From DATFVA01 sp963832355 (GTDB lineage Bacteria > Bacteroidota > Ignavibacteria > Ignavibacteriales > Ignavibacteriaceae), in NCBI GenBank assembly GCA_963832355.1, contig CAWHTX010000014.1, positions 434,001 to 498,000 on the forward strand: DNA of 64,000 nt, read 5' to 3'. Below, in pieces: positions 17,530 through 27,403 of this stretch. A program made the translations under genes and the position numbers. The notes below the pieces were generated by a model. That model saw only the letters and a program-made list of their open reading frames with translations. It ran no database searches and had not been told where the DNA came from. Each line of letters begins with the position of its first letter. The first letter of the stretch is position 1.

Positions 17530-20500
17530 ATGACCTTTAATCAACTGAAATTAAATCAGTTCAAACTTTTCCTTCTCATTTTTTTCATTTCTCTGACAAC
17601 TGTGAGTGCTCAGGTTGAGCAGGTTTCTATACATAAAGATGAAAGAGGATCAAAATTACAAATCAACGGAAAAGACTTTTTTATAATTGGCATGAATTGG
17701 GATTACTTCCCGATAGGCACAAATTATTCCTATAGTCTTTGGACCCAGTCTGACGATATTATAAAAGAGGCTCTTGACCGGGAGATGCCGCTTCTCAAAA
17801 ATATGGGGGTCAATGCGATCAGACAGTATGTAGGAATTCAGCCGAAGTGGATCGAATACATCTACCGTAATTACGGAATATATACTATTCTAAATCATTC
17901 TTTTGGCAGATATGGTGTCACCATTAATGGAGTATATGAGCAGCATACCGATTATGCTGATCCCCGAACCCGACAAGTACTTCTCGGTGAAGTGGATGCT
18001 CTTGTTAAAGAATATAAAAACGTTCCCGGATTACTAATGTGGCTTCTGGGAAATGAAAATAATTACGGACTATTCTGGGGCGGGGCTGCAACCGAAGATA
18101 TCCCCAAGGGGGAAACTCTGGAATCTGTTCGTGCACGACACATGTATAAACTATTCAATGATGGAATAAAGGAAATAAAAAAATTTGATACCAATCATCC
18201 CGTTGCGATTTGCAATGGCGACGCATTATTTATTGATATCATTGCAGAAGAAGTTACTGATATGGATGTATTTGGTATGAATGCATATAGAGGCATTTCT
18301 TTTACCGATGCTTTCAAAGTGGTTAAAGAAAAGCTGGACGTACCGCTCCTGTTTACAGAATTTGGTGCCGATGCTTTTAATGAGGTGGAGATGAGGGAAG
18401 ATCAGAAGATGCAGACAAAATATCTTCTGGGAAACTGGGAAGAGATCTTTGAAAATGCTTATGGCAACGGCGAAACAGGAATCTGCATAGGAGGAGCTAC
18501 CTTTCAATTTAGTGACGGCTGGTGGAAATATTTACAGGATAGTAACTTAAGCGTTCATGATACCCATGCTTCCTGGTCTAACGGTGGGTACTCGGAAGAT
18601 TATGTTGAAGGCGAGAACAATATGAACGAAGAGTGGTTCGGGATCTGCGCAAAGGGACCGACTGACGAAAGAGGTTTATATCAGTTATACCCGCGGGCCG
18701 CTTACTATGCCCTTAAAGATGCTTATAAGATAGATCCGCTGGATGATAAAACTGATGCCGAAGCAATCCGTTCTTATTTCGGGAATATTTCAAAAACCAA
18801 ATATCTTCTGGAAGCCCGGGGCGATAAAGCTGCTCTCGAATCTTCCAGGCTCAGTGCTGTACATCTTAGCGGCTTACGTTTAGAATTCGAAACATTCAGC
18901 ACGGGAGGAGACAAAATAACCACACCGGATAATCCGGTCAAAGGCAGCACAGATTACCCGGCATTTTTAGGCTTTGACCATATGGAGTCATTTTATGCAG
19001 AATTTGAATCACAGCCTGCACCCAATCTTACAGGAAAACTGGCGCTTAATGTCCTCGGCCACGTTCCTATAAATCCTATTGATGAGATTTTTTATGAAAA
19101 CAGGGGAAGACCTGTCACTGTAGTTACTCCTGATGGTCAGGAAACGTTAACCGGACTCCAAAGGGTAAAAGTTTACTCGGCCAGTATCAATTGGGAACAG
19201 AAATGGTTTTCTCTTAATGGGTTTTATAGAACCGGACACTATCACTGGGGATATGAGGGTGATTTTTTCGGTCTCTATCCTGAGGCAAATTATGGTCCCA
19301 ATATAGATATCTATAATGCAGATGCCCCGCTTGGATTTGAGGTTACCGGAAAAAAACAGCTTGAAGGATTAAAGGTTGCATTCGGTCCGGAACTATGGTG
19401 GGGAGCAAATCCTGCAGTCCTGGTTAAATACACAAGAGATTTAGGTAATTCATACAGTATCACAGGAATTTACCAGGAAGATCTGGATAAGCAGCTCGAA
19501 ACTGTTAGTTCTTTTGCAGTGCCAGTTCCTCCAACCAGAAAAGCAACGCTCCAAATGGCCGGAAAGCAGGGAATCTTTGGATTTGAAGTCGGCGGAATCT
19601 GGTCAGGCAGCACGAAGAAAGGACAGGTTTTTCAAATTGTTGAAGGCGAAAAAGGCAACTATCGAATCCTGCAGGACTACATAAAAGCCTCAGATGCATT
19701 CGGCGGAAAGGCAAAAGTAACTATTTCAAGCGGAAGGTGGAATTGGTATGCTGAAGGTTCTTTACAAGGACTTGTAGCGGACGGGAACATTAACCAATCG
19801 CTTACTTTTACAGGCTGGAGATTGAAAGACCCTGGTATCGGAAACCATTACGCTATTCTTTCCGGTCTTACTGCTCTATTTGGCGACTTCCAGATTGCCC
19901 CTAATTTCTTATGGCAGAAACCAATTGAAGGTCCAATCCCAGCTGATGTTCCTGCACCGGGAAGACCTAGAAACATTCTGGATGATCCTTTTGCTGTTTT
20001 AGGCAACCGTGAAATGACTGCAGGAGAACTGCTGATCACATACGATCCTACTCCGGCCACGTGGATGTATGCATGGGATAACGATGTAAGGGAGGATGCA
20101 AAACTTGCCGTAAGCGCGGGCGCGATATTCAGGCATTTACCTACAACCAGAGATGCTTCAATAGGTATTTCAGCTGACGGCAGAACAACCTTTGCATTTC
20201 CCGGAGCACCACCGCCGCGCGATCTTTGGGAATTCTACAGCAGGATAGTCTCGAAGTTAGCCCCTGATTTTGGACTTATTGCAAATATATACGGAGGTGA
20301 GGGAGAACCTAACGGCAGCAGCCAGCGGCTTATTCATCGCTACGGAGGAGATATTCGTTTCGTATTGAATTCGTATAAAATTATGCTTGCTGCTAAAGTT
20401 AACGATTGGGGCCCCTATGATTACCACAGAGATTTTAACTTAACATACCCGCTTCAATTAATAGCAGATCTGTCGGTCCGTTTTGGGCTGCCGGAGTGGT

Positions 20501-20688
20501 TTGATCTTTCACAAACCAGTTTGGGAATAAGAGGTACCTGGCGTTCGCTGGATAAATACTCACCCCGTTTCTGCCCGGTTATGAGGATGACCGAGTTAGG
20601 TCCTGTATGCGACCCCGACTTTCCCGGTGCCTCGAACGGACAAGAGTGGGAGATACGTACTTATTTAATTTTCAACTTTGGTATGTAA
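17530..20688 (+). CDS. Glycoside hydrolase (clan GH-A type) fused to an outer-membrane beta-barrel
   Basis: A 1052-residue secreted protein preceded by AGGAGG. After a signal peptide, residues about 30-420 form a TIM-barrel glycosidase domain. E176 in WLLGNENNYG is placed as the acid/base and E277 in LLFTEFGAD as the nucleophile, as in GH2/GH5/GH72-like clan GH-A enzymes. From about 430 to the end the sequence changes to alternating aromatic/polar strands (LRLEFETF, KVYSASINWEQKWFSLNGFY, WEIRTYLIFNFGM), and it ends in the C-terminal aromatic form expected of outer-membrane barrels. The product is probably a glycosidase anchored to the outer membrane by its own barrel. Family and specificity are not certain; the neighbours point to beta-glucan. 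It is the first gene of the locus and lies behind the operator. Confidence 0.7.
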   Translation: MTFNQLKLNQFKLFLLIFFISLTTVSAQVEQVSIHKDERGSKLQINGKDFFIIGMNWDYFPIGTNYSYSLWTQSDDIIKEALDREMPLLKNMGVNAIRQYVGIQPKWIEYIYRNYGIYTILNHSFGRYGVTINGVYEQHTDYADPRTRQVLLGEVDALVKEYKNVPGLLMWLLGNENNYGLFWGGAATEDIPKGETLESVRARHMYKLFNDGIKEIKKFDTNHPVAICNGDALFIDIIAEEVTDMDVFGMNAYRGISFTDAFKVVKEKLDVPLLFTEFGADAFNEVEMREDQKMQTKYLLGNWEEIFENAYGNGETGICIGGATFQFSDGWWKYLQDSNLSVHDTHASWSNGGYSEDYVEGENNMNEEWFGICAKGPTDERGLYQLYPRAAYYALKDAYKIDPLDDKTDAEAIRSYFGNISKTKYLLEARGDKAALESSRLSAVHLSGLRLEFETFSTGGDKITTPDNPVKGSTDYPAFLGFDHMESFYAEFESQPAPNLTGKLALNVLGHVPINPIDEIFYENRGRPVTVVTPDGQETLTGLQRVKVYSASINWEQKWFSLNGFYRTGHYHWGYEGDFFGLYPEANYGPNIDIYNADAPLGFEVTGKKQLEGLKVAFGPELWWGANPAVLVKYTRDLGNSYSITGIYQEDLDKQLETVSSFAVPVPPTRKATLQMAGKQGIFGFEVGGIWSGSTKKGQVFQIVEGEKGNYRILQDYIKASDAFGGKAKVTISSGRWNWYAEGSLQGLVADGNINQSLTFTGWRLKDPGIGNHYAILSGLTALFGDFQIAPNFLWQKPIEGPIPADVPAPGRPRNILDDPFAVLGNREMTAGELLITYDPTPATWMYAWDNDVREDAKLAVSAGAIFRHLPTTRDASIGISADGRTTFAFPGAPPPRDLWEFYSRIVSKLAPDFGLIANIYGGEGEPNGSSQRLIHRYGGDIRFVLNSYKIMLAAKVNDWGPYDYHRDFNLTYPLQLIADLSVRFGLPEWFDLSQTSLGIRGTWRSLDKYSPRFCPVMRMTELGPVCDPDFPGASNGQEWEIRTYLIFNFGM

Positions 20689-20712
20689 CTAAAATAAACA
20701 GTGGAGTATCCA

Positions 20713-22647
20713 ATGTTAAAAAGAAATTTTATTTATTATTCAACGACCTGCCTGACGATCTTATTTGTTTTTCTTCTTGCCGGTTGTGAAAGGGATGTCA
20801 GCACATTAGAGCCAGCTTCTTATCCCGATATACCTGAAGTTTTTATTGACGGGTTCAGTTCCGGTCTTCAGTACGCCGCTTTCGGCGGCTCAAAAGTCAC
20901 CGCTTTCGATGTAGATAAAGACGTAAAGTACGAAGGTACAGCTTCAATGCGTATCGATGTTCCGGATTATGGCGATCCGCAGGGAGCATATGCCGGAGGT
21001 GACTATTACACTAATGTCGGACGCAATCTCACCGGATATGATGCATTAACATTCTGGGCAAAAGCCAGTCAGCCTGCATATCTCGATATTGTTGGAATAG
21101 GCAATGACCTTGCACAGTCAAGGAATCTGGCCACAGTATCAGGTTTGGCAATTAACAACAACTGGAAAAAATATATTATACCCATACCGGATCCCGGCAG
21201 ATTTACCGATGAAAAAGGAATGTTTTTCTATTCCGAGGGACCGGAAAACGGGCGTGGGTATACAATCTGGTTTGACGAGGTTAAATACGAAAAACTCGGG
21301 ACGATTGCACATCCACGGGCTTCAATACTAAATAGTAAAGATCTTAATGTATTAGCCTTCACGGGACAGACGATTAACCTGGACAGTTTATCTGTTACAT
21401 TCAATCTGCCGGATGGCACCGATGAAAGAGTTGATGCGGCACCTTCATACTTTACATTTTTATCATCTGACCAATCTGTGGCGACAGTTAATGAGAACGG
21501 ACAGATTACCGTTTTAGGTACAGGCACAGCCACAATAACAGCAAAATTCGGTTCACTGGATGCATCAGGTTCAATGACAATAACTGTGGGTGAGTTCCCT
21601 GAACCTGCCCCCGTTCCTACTGTACCAGCCGAGGATGTTATTTCTCTTTTCAGCAATGCTTATACAAATGTACCTGTTGACACCTGGGCTACACATTGGC
21701 TTTACTCAACAGCTGTTCTAACTGAAATTCAGATAGATGGTGATGATGTAAAACTATACACCGATCTTAACTTTAACGGGATTGAATTTGCGTCACACAC
21801 TATTGATGCAACGTCTATGACCCGTTTTCATATGGATATCTGGACGCCAAATTCAACAACACCTCCTGCGGCATTTAAAGTTATGCTGGTTGATTTTGGT
21901 GCGGACGGAGTTTTTGGAGGCGGAGATGATGTATCGCATGAACTGACGTTTACGGCCAATACAGATCCCGCATTAGCAACCCGTCAATGGGTTCAGCTGG
22001 ATGTCCCTATGTCGGCGTTTACCGGCCTTACTACAAGGGCGCACCTGGCACAGTTAGTCATATCCGGAGATCTGAGCACCGTCTACGTTGATAATGTGTT
22101 TTTCTATAATGATGGGGGCGGAACGATAACAGAACCATCAACGCCGGCCCCCACACCTGCATTTCCTGCATCTGATGTGATTTCATTATTCAGCAACCCA
22201 TATACAAATGTACAGGTTGATACATGGTCCGCAGAATGGGATCAGGCTGATGTAGCAGATGTTCAGATCCAGGGAAATGATACAAAGCTTTATACAAATT
22301 TGGTTTATGCGGGTATTGAATTTACCAGTCAGACAATTGATGCATCTTCAATGACAAATTTCTATATAGATCTATGGACGCCCGACCCAACAGCACTTCC
22401 CGCTATACTTAAAATCAAGCTTGTAGATTTTGGGGCTGACGGAGTTTTTGGTGGCGGAGATGATGCAGAGTATGAACTTACGTTTAATGCAAATTCAACA
22501 CCCCCTCTGGCTTCAGGTGAATGGATAAATTTTGACATCCCATTATCTGATTTCACAGGGTTAACTACACGAGGTCATTTAGCACAGTTAATAATTTCCG
22601 GCGATCCGAATACTCTATATGTGGATAACGTATTATTTCACAAATAA
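20713..22647 (+). CDS. Surface lipoprotein with duplicated glucan-binding-like modules
   Basis: The start is taken at ATG 20713 because GGAG (20703-20706) lies seven bases upstream; a GTG at 20701 would overlap that site. The 644-residue product has a lipobox (FVFLLAGC). An N-terminal beta-sandwich (residues ~25-195, ending IWFDEVKYEKLG) resembles carbohydrate-binding folds. A BIG-like Ig domain (SSDQSVATVNENGQITVLGTGTATITA) follows, then two tandem copies of a ~155-residue module, each starting DVISLFSNxYTNVxVDTW and ending YVDNVxF. The same module occurs at 33470 and 35190. The likely role is to hold beta-glucan at the cell surface, like a SusD/SusE-type binding protein. Binding itself is inferred. 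Confidence 0.78.
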   Translation: MLKRNFIYYSTTCLTILFVFLLAGCERDVSTLEPASYPDIPEVFIDGFSSGLQYAAFGGSKVTAFDVDKDVKYEGTASMRIDVPDYGDPQGAYAGGDYYTNVGRNLTGYDALTFWAKASQPAYLDIVGIGNDLAQSRNLATVSGLAINNNWKKYIIPIPDPGRFTDEKGMFFYSEGPENGRGYTIWFDEVKYEKLGTIAHPRASILNSKDLNVLAFTGQTINLDSLSVTFNLPDGTDERVDAAPSYFTFLSSDQSVATVNENGQITVLGTGTATITAKFGSLDASGSMTITVGEFPEPAPVPTVPAEDVISLFSNAYTNVPVDTWATHWLYSTAVLTEIQIDGDDVKLYTDLNFNGIEFASHTIDATSMTRFHMDIWTPNSTTPPAAFKVMLVDFGADGVFGGGDDVSHELTFTANTDPALATRQWVQLDVPMSAFTGLTTRAHLAQLVISGDLSTVYVDNVFFYNDGGGTITEPSTPAPTPAFPASDVISLFSNPYTNVQVDTWSAEWDQADVADVQIQGNDTKLYTNLVYAGIEFTSQTIDASSMTNFYIDLWTPDPTALPAILKIKLVDFGADGVFGGGDDAEYELTFNANSTPPLASGEWINFDIPLSDFTGLTTRGHLAQLIISGDPNTLYVDNVLFHK

Positions 22648-22675
22648 GCGGACGATTTTATTAAAAAACTAAGGA

Positions 22676-23926
22676 ATGATGAATAAGATCAACAAGTCAA
22701 CAATGACAGTGAAAGATACACAATCGAATGTATCCCTGAAGGATTCTGTGCTAAGGTTAATCTGGCGTGATCATCAGATATCAAGGGCAGAGATCTCACG
22801 CCAGCTGAATTTATCAAGGTCAACTGTGACAGAAATAGTAAAGGATCTACTTAAAACAGACCTGGTTTCTGAAATAGGAATCGGTGAATCCAGCGGAGGG
22901 AGAAAACCAATAGTGCTTGAATTCCAGAATGACGCAAAAGTTATCCTGGGTATCGATATCGGGGCCACTCACGTTTCTGTTGCAATGACTAACCTGGTGG
23001 GCAAGCTGCTTTTCTGGAAGGAGATGAAACATCCTGTCAGAGAAGATCCGGAGAGCACTTATGAAATCATAAATCAACTCTGTAATGAAGCTCTTATTTC
23101 GCAATCATTCGGGTATGATAAACTTCTTAGTATTGGAGTTTCCGTCCCGAGTCCTATAGACCCAATTCGTCCTGAATATTTATCCGAAACCATAATCCCA
23201 GCCTGGCATGGTAAAAGTGGTCTTCAGAGATTACGACAAAAATACGGCGTGCCTGTTTACCTGGATAATGATGCAAACCTTGGTGCGCTGGCGGAGTATT
23301 GGTGGGGTGCAGGAAAAAATGTTACTGATCTTATTTACATCAAAATATCGCACGGCATAGGTGCAGGTTTCATATTCGGAGGTGAACTCTATCGCGGATC
23401 CAGGGGTATAGCAGGTGAATTGAGCCATATGCCGATTGATCCTAACGGCAGATTATGCGGGTGTGGTTTGAGAGGGTGTCTGGCAACTGTAATATCGGCC
23501 TGGGCACTTAAAGAGAGAGTTAGAGTTCTTTCAACATTGTATCCAAAAAGTCCCCTTATAAACGGCGATCCCAGCATTATTGATATTGAAGATGCCGCGT
23601 TGAATAAAGATCCGCTCGCTGTTCAGGTTGTAACAGAAGCGGCCAATTATCTGACAACTGCAGTTACCAGTCTTGTCAATTTAATGAATCCGGAAATGAT
23701 CATTTTAGGAGGCAGCCTATCAAGGCTGGGCGAGTTAGTATTAAATCCAATCAGAGATAAAATAGAAATGTCGGCACTCGTAAGTACCATCAGTAAAACT
23801 CAATTAAGAATAAGCGAGCTTGGATCAAAAGGAATTGCGATTGGTGCCGCAACCCTGGCAATTGACCAGGCTTTTATCGATCCGCAGATCCTGAGAAAGA
23901 ATATTACTCCTGCGGTAATTAGTTAA
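22676..23926 (+). CDS. ROK family transcriptional repressor
   Basis: A 416-residue NagC/XylR-type ROK regulator. Residues about 20-75 form a winged helix (VLRLIWRDHQISRAEISRQLNLSRSTVTEIV). Then come the ROK sugar-kinase fold with GIDIGATHVSVAMTN near residue 90, the sugar-site DNDANLGALAE, GAGFIFGGELYRGSRGIAGELSHM, and a zinc-type motif CGCGLRGCLAT. That last motif normally ends in Glu, which here is Ala. It probably binds a glucose-type inducer and represses the locus at the palindrome 17371-17395. It is transcribed within the locus, giving auto-control. Confidence 0.92.
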   Translation: MMNKINKSTMTVKDTQSNVSLKDSVLRLIWRDHQISRAEISRQLNLSRSTVTEIVKDLLKTDLVSEIGIGESSGGRKPIVLEFQNDAKVILGIDIGATHVSVAMTNLVGKLLFWKEMKHPVREDPESTYEIINQLCNEALISQSFGYDKLLSIGVSVPSPIDPIRPEYLSETIIPAWHGKSGLQRLRQKYGVPVYLDNDANLGALAEYWWGAGKNVTDLIYIKISHGIGAGFIFGGELYRGSRGIAGELSHMPIDPNGRLCGCGLRGCLATVISAWALKERVRVLSTLYPKSPLINGDPSIIDIEDAALNKDPLAVQVVTEAANYLTTAVTSLVNLMNPEMIILGGSLSRLGELVLNPIRDKIEMSALVSTISKTQLRISELGSKGIAIGAATLAIDQAFIDPQILRKNITPAVIS

Positions 23927-23968
23927 GAATTTTAAGAATTAAAGAAATCAGAAATAAAAGGAGAGTTT

Positions 23969-24781
23969 ATGAAAACATATATGAAACATTCTCTGCTGTT
24001 TTTTCTTTACTCCGGTATCCTTTTAACGCTCTCATCCTGTGAAACTTCAACTGAACCGGATATTCCCGAGTATAATCTTGTATGGCAGGATGAATTTAAC
24101 GGGCCGGCCGGTCAAAGACCTGATTCAACGAAATGGACTTATGATATCGGAACAGATTGGGGGAATGCACAGCTTGAGTATGATACCGACAGTCCTGAAA
24201 ATGTATCCATGGATGGCAATGGTAATCTTGTCATAACTGCAAGAGCAGAATCTTATATGGGACAGCCTTTTACTTCTGCAAGAATAAAAACAGAGGGACT
24301 ATTCGAGCAGACATACGGAAGGTTTGAGGCGAGAATAAAAATGCCCTGGGGCCCCGGAATCTGGCCTGCATTCTGGTTATTAGGTTCTGATGTCGAAACA
24401 GTTGGCTGGCCTGAATGCGGCGAAATCGATATAATGGAATACCGGGGGCAGCAGCCTAACCTGATTCATGGGACCGTGCATGGTCCGGGATATTCAGCCG
24501 GAGGAAGTATTACCAAAAGTTATGGTTTTGAGCATAGCAGGTTTGATCTTGATTTTCATGTATTTGCAGTTGAGTGGGGTCAAAATTATTTAAGATTTTA
24601 TGTGGACGATGTTCTCTATCAGGAAATCAAACCCGATGATTTAACAGGTCCCTGGGTATTTAATAAACCGTTTTTCATAATATTAAATGTAGCTGTCGGC
24701 GGTAATTATGTGGGTTTTCCTACCGAAGACACCAATTTTCCTCAAAGTATGCTGGTAGATTATGTCAGGGTTTATAAATAA
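23969..24781 (+). CDS. GH16 endo-beta-1,3-glucanase (laminarinase), lipoprotein
   Basis: A 270-residue enzyme with a lipobox (LLTLSSC, Cys near residue 24) and a single GH16 domain. The catalytic signature GEIDIMEYRG gives E152 as nucleophile, D154 as helper and E157 as acid/base, in the beta-bulged ExDxxE form typical of laminarinases. Other matches are WQDEFNGPAG, YGRFEARIKMPWGPGIWPAFWLLG and FHVFAVEW. It should cut internal beta-1,3 bonds of laminarin-like glucans outside the cytoplasm. AAGGAG precedes the ATG. There is no T9SS tail and no accessory module. Confidence 0.92.
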   Translation: MKTYMKHSLLFFLYSGILLTLSSCETSTEPDIPEYNLVWQDEFNGPAGQRPDSTKWTYDIGTDWGNAQLEYDTDSPENVSMDGNGNLVITARAESYMGQPFTSARIKTEGLFEQTYGRFEARIKMPWGPGIWPAFWLLGSDVETVGWPECGEIDIMEYRGQQPNLIHGTVHGPGYSAGGSITKSYGFEHSRFDLDFHVFAVEWGQNYLRFYVDDVLYQEIKPDDLTGPWVFNKPFFIILNVAVGGNYVGFPTEDTNFPQSMLVDYVRVYK

Positions 24782-24843
24782 TGGCTGTAACTTTTTAGTA
24801 ATGTAAATATGATGTCTTTCCATAACGGTATATAGGAGAATCA

Positions 24844-26307
24844 ATGAACGGCAAGGAAGTTCATAAAACAGCGCCAAAAGACCGCATATCAAACAAACAA
24901 AAGTTTGCTTATGGATTGGGCTCAATCGTAAATAATTTACTGGGTGGGGCTATCGGATATATGTCCATTGTACTAAATGTGGGACTGGGAATGAATCCTG
25001 CTCTTGTAGGTACATTACAGGCAATACCCCGGTTTACCGATGCATTGACCGATCCGATAATGGGTTATATTTCCGACAAAACTCATTCAAAATTCGGCAG
25101 AAGACGACCCTATATTTTTGTAGGCGCAATTCTAGTCGGTATTGTCTTCGCTTTAATGTGGCAGCTTCCCGAAGGCTACAACGAAATGTTCTATTTCTGG
25201 TACTTTCTCATCGGTTCTATAATCTTCTATTTATTCTATACGATGTTTGCAACTCCCTGGGTTGCCCTGGGTTATGAGCTTACTTCCGATTATCATGAGC
25301 GAACCCGACTCATGGGCGTGATGAACTTTATGGGTCAGTTTGCCTGGATATCTCTCCCATGGTTTTACTCAATTATGGAAAATGACAGGCTATTTTCTGA
25401 TTCTGTGCAGGGCGCAAGATCCTTAGCAATAGGAATAGGGGTCTTTGTAGCTGTTGTCGGCATTATGCCGGCTATTTTCTGCAGAGAACGTTTCGTCCAG
25501 GGCGAAACAGCAGCAAAAGTAAAATCCAGATTCGTGCAAGGTTTAAAAACTAATGTAGTTCAGTTCTTTAAAGGATTAGTAATCACAGTTAAAAGAGTTG
25601 AATTTTTAAAATTATGCGCGGGAACATTTTTCTTATTTAACGGGATTATGCTTGTTGGTGCCTTTAGTTCGTACATAACGATCTTTTATGTGAGCGGCGG
25701 TGATAACGATATGGGGGCGAAGTACATGGGATTGTTCGGAACAATTAGTACAATATCTACACTATTAGCAATAACGGCTGTTACCTGGATTTCTTCGAGA
25801 ATAGGAAAAAGAAAAACTTTTATCATAGCTACTTCTTTTACATTGTTCGGAAGTCTTATCAAGTGGTTCTGCTACGATCCAATGGCTCCATGGAAAGTAC
25901 TGATCCCCGCACCATTTATTGCCATAGGAATGGGTGCATTATTTACCTTAATGGGTTCTATGATAGCTGATGTCTGTGACCTTGATGAACTCGAAACCGG
26001 GGAAAGACGTGAAGGAATGTTCGGAGCAATCTACTGGTGGATGGTTAAACTAGGAATGGCCCTGGCATTTGGATTATCAGGCTTTTTACTTAACGGAACC
26101 GGATTTCAAGTTGAATTCGGAGGTGCACAAGCATCCAGTACATTTTTCTGGATGAGATTCGTTGATGTGAGTATTCCGGCAGCAGCCTCACTCATTGCAA
26201 TTTTTGCAATTGCATCCTTTAAAATTACAGAAGAAAAAGCCTACGAAATCAGAAGTGAACTGGAAAAAAGAAGAGGTGTTATAAATAACCCGGAAATTGC
26301 AACTTAG
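24844..26307 (+). CDS. GPH family sugar:cation symporter
   Basis: A 487-residue, 12-helix transporter of the glycoside-pentoside-hexuronide family. Signatures: FAYGLGSIVNNLLGGAIGYM, the first-loop DALTDPIMGYISDKTHSKFGRRRPYIF, and TMFATPWVALGYELTSDYHERTRLM. It should import mono- or oligosaccharides with H+ or Na+. Inside this locus the natural substrates are beta-gluco-oligosaccharides released by the GH16/GH30/GH17 enzymes, which the cytoplasmic phosphorylase and GH17 could then use. GGAG precedes the ATG. Specificity is inferred from neighbours only. Confidence 0.9.
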   Translation: MNGKEVHKTAPKDRISNKQKFAYGLGSIVNNLLGGAIGYMSIVLNVGLGMNPALVGTLQAIPRFTDALTDPIMGYISDKTHSKFGRRRPYIFVGAILVGIVFALMWQLPEGYNEMFYFWYFLIGSIIFYLFYTMFATPWVALGYELTSDYHERTRLMGVMNFMGQFAWISLPWFYSIMENDRLFSDSVQGARSLAIGIGVFVAVVGIMPAIFCRERFVQGETAAKVKSRFVQGLKTNVVQFFKGLVITVKRVEFLKLCAGTFFLFNGIMLVGAFSSYITIFYVSGGDNDMGAKYMGLFGTISTISTLLAITAVTWISSRIGKRKTFIIATSFTLFGSLIKWFCYDPMAPWKVLIPAPFIAIGMGALFTLMGSMIADVCDLDELETGERREGMFGAIYWWMVKLGMALAFGLSGFLLNGTGFQVEFGGAQASSTFFWMRFVDVSIPAAASLIAIFAIASFKITEEKAYEIRSELEKRRGVINNPEIAT

Positions 26308-26338
26308 TAATGAAGAAATATTTGTTGAAAGAATTAAG

Positions 26339-27379
26339 ATGAAAAATATATTTATCAAAATAAAAAATGCAGTTTTTTACTCATTACTGATTGCCCTGAT
26401 CGGACTGTTTTTCGGATGTCAGGATGCCAGTGACAAAGCCGGGGACGGAACAGACAGGGTTGATACACTTACAATTACGATGATCGGTAAAAGTTCAGCT
26501 AATCCGGTTTTTTTATCGGCTAAAACAGGTGCAATGCAAAAAGCAGAAGATATTTCTGAAAAATATGCTAAGCTGGATGTTATTTTAAATTGGAGAATCC
26601 CTGAAAACGAGAGTGCTTCTGAGCAGGCAGGAATAATACACAAAGCAGTAATTGAGGGAACCAAAGCAATTATTGTTTCTTGTTCTGATGAAGATACATT
26701 AACCGTAGCTATAAATTATGCTGTGGATAATGGTGTCCCGGTTATGACATTTGATAGTGATGCTCCCGATTCGAAACGATTCGCCTTCTATGGCCCTGAT
26801 GATATTAAAATGGGAAAAAAGATAATGGACGAATTAGCAGGTTTAATAAATGCTAAAGGAAAAATTGCGATCCTGGGAGGAAACCAAACCGCTAACAATC
26901 TGCAGGAAAGAGTTGAGGGAATCAAAAAGGCCGCTGCTGATTATCCCAATATTGAAATAGTAGGAACGTATTATCATCCGGAAAAAGAAGACGATGCTAT
27001 TGCAGTAATGAAAAAAGTGCAGGATTCATATCCCGATTTAAGGGGCTGGGCTATGGTGGGGAGCTGGCCGCTGTTCGGTGACAAATTAGAAAAAACCATG
27101 GAACCCGGAAAAATAAAAATAGTTGCGGTTGATGCCCTTCCCGTTGAATTAAAATATATTGAAAAAAATTATGTACAGGTATTATTAGGACAGCCCACAT
27201 TCAGATGGGGTGAAAAAACTGTAGAGACAGTGATTGATAAAATTTACCTGCATAAGGAAGTTAAAGAGATAATCAGGATGGAAATTATTCCTGTAACAAT
27301 CGAAAATTTGGGTGGATGGTCGAGGCAGTTAAGAGCATGGGGTTATAAGAATATACCCGAAAAATATTTGGTGATGTAA
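26339..27379 (+). CDS. Periplasmic sugar-binding lipoprotein (ribose-binding type)
   Basis: The start is taken at ATG 26339; the frame extends upstream to 26297 but that would overlap the symporter and add residues before the signal sequence. The product (346 residues) has a lipobox (GLFFGC) and a Peripla_BP_4/RbsB-like fold: TMIGKSSANPVFLSAKTGAM, NYAVDNGVPVMTFDSDAP, GKIAILGGNQTANNLQERVEGI and GQPTFRWGEKTVE. Such proteins normally serve an ABC importer, but no permease or ATPase gene is nearby. It could feed a distant transporter or act as a sugar sensor. Confidence 0.85.
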   Translation: MKNIFIKIKNAVFYSLLIALIGLFFGCQDASDKAGDGTDRVDTLTITMIGKSSANPVFLSAKTGAMQKAEDISEKYAKLDVILNWRIPENESASEQAGIIHKAVIEGTKAIIVSCSDEDTLTVAINYAVDNGVPVMTFDSDAPDSKRFAFYGPDDIKMGKKIMDELAGLINAKGKIAILGGNQTANNLQERVEGIKKAAADYPNIEIVGTYYHPEKEDDAIAVMKKVQDSYPDLRGWAMVGSWPLFGDKLEKTMEPGKIKIVAVDALPVELKYIEKNYVQVLLGQPTFRWGEKTVETVIDKIYLHKEVKEIIRMEIIPVTIENLGGWSRQLRAWGYKNIPEKYLVM

Positions 27380-27403
27380 TTGTCAACTATACCGGAGAAA
27401 AAA

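Noticed and set aside
25845..25866. Second copy of the TTGTTCGGAAGT operator text
   Set aside because: Only the left arm and spacer match, the right arm is absent and the site lies inside the symporter coding region.
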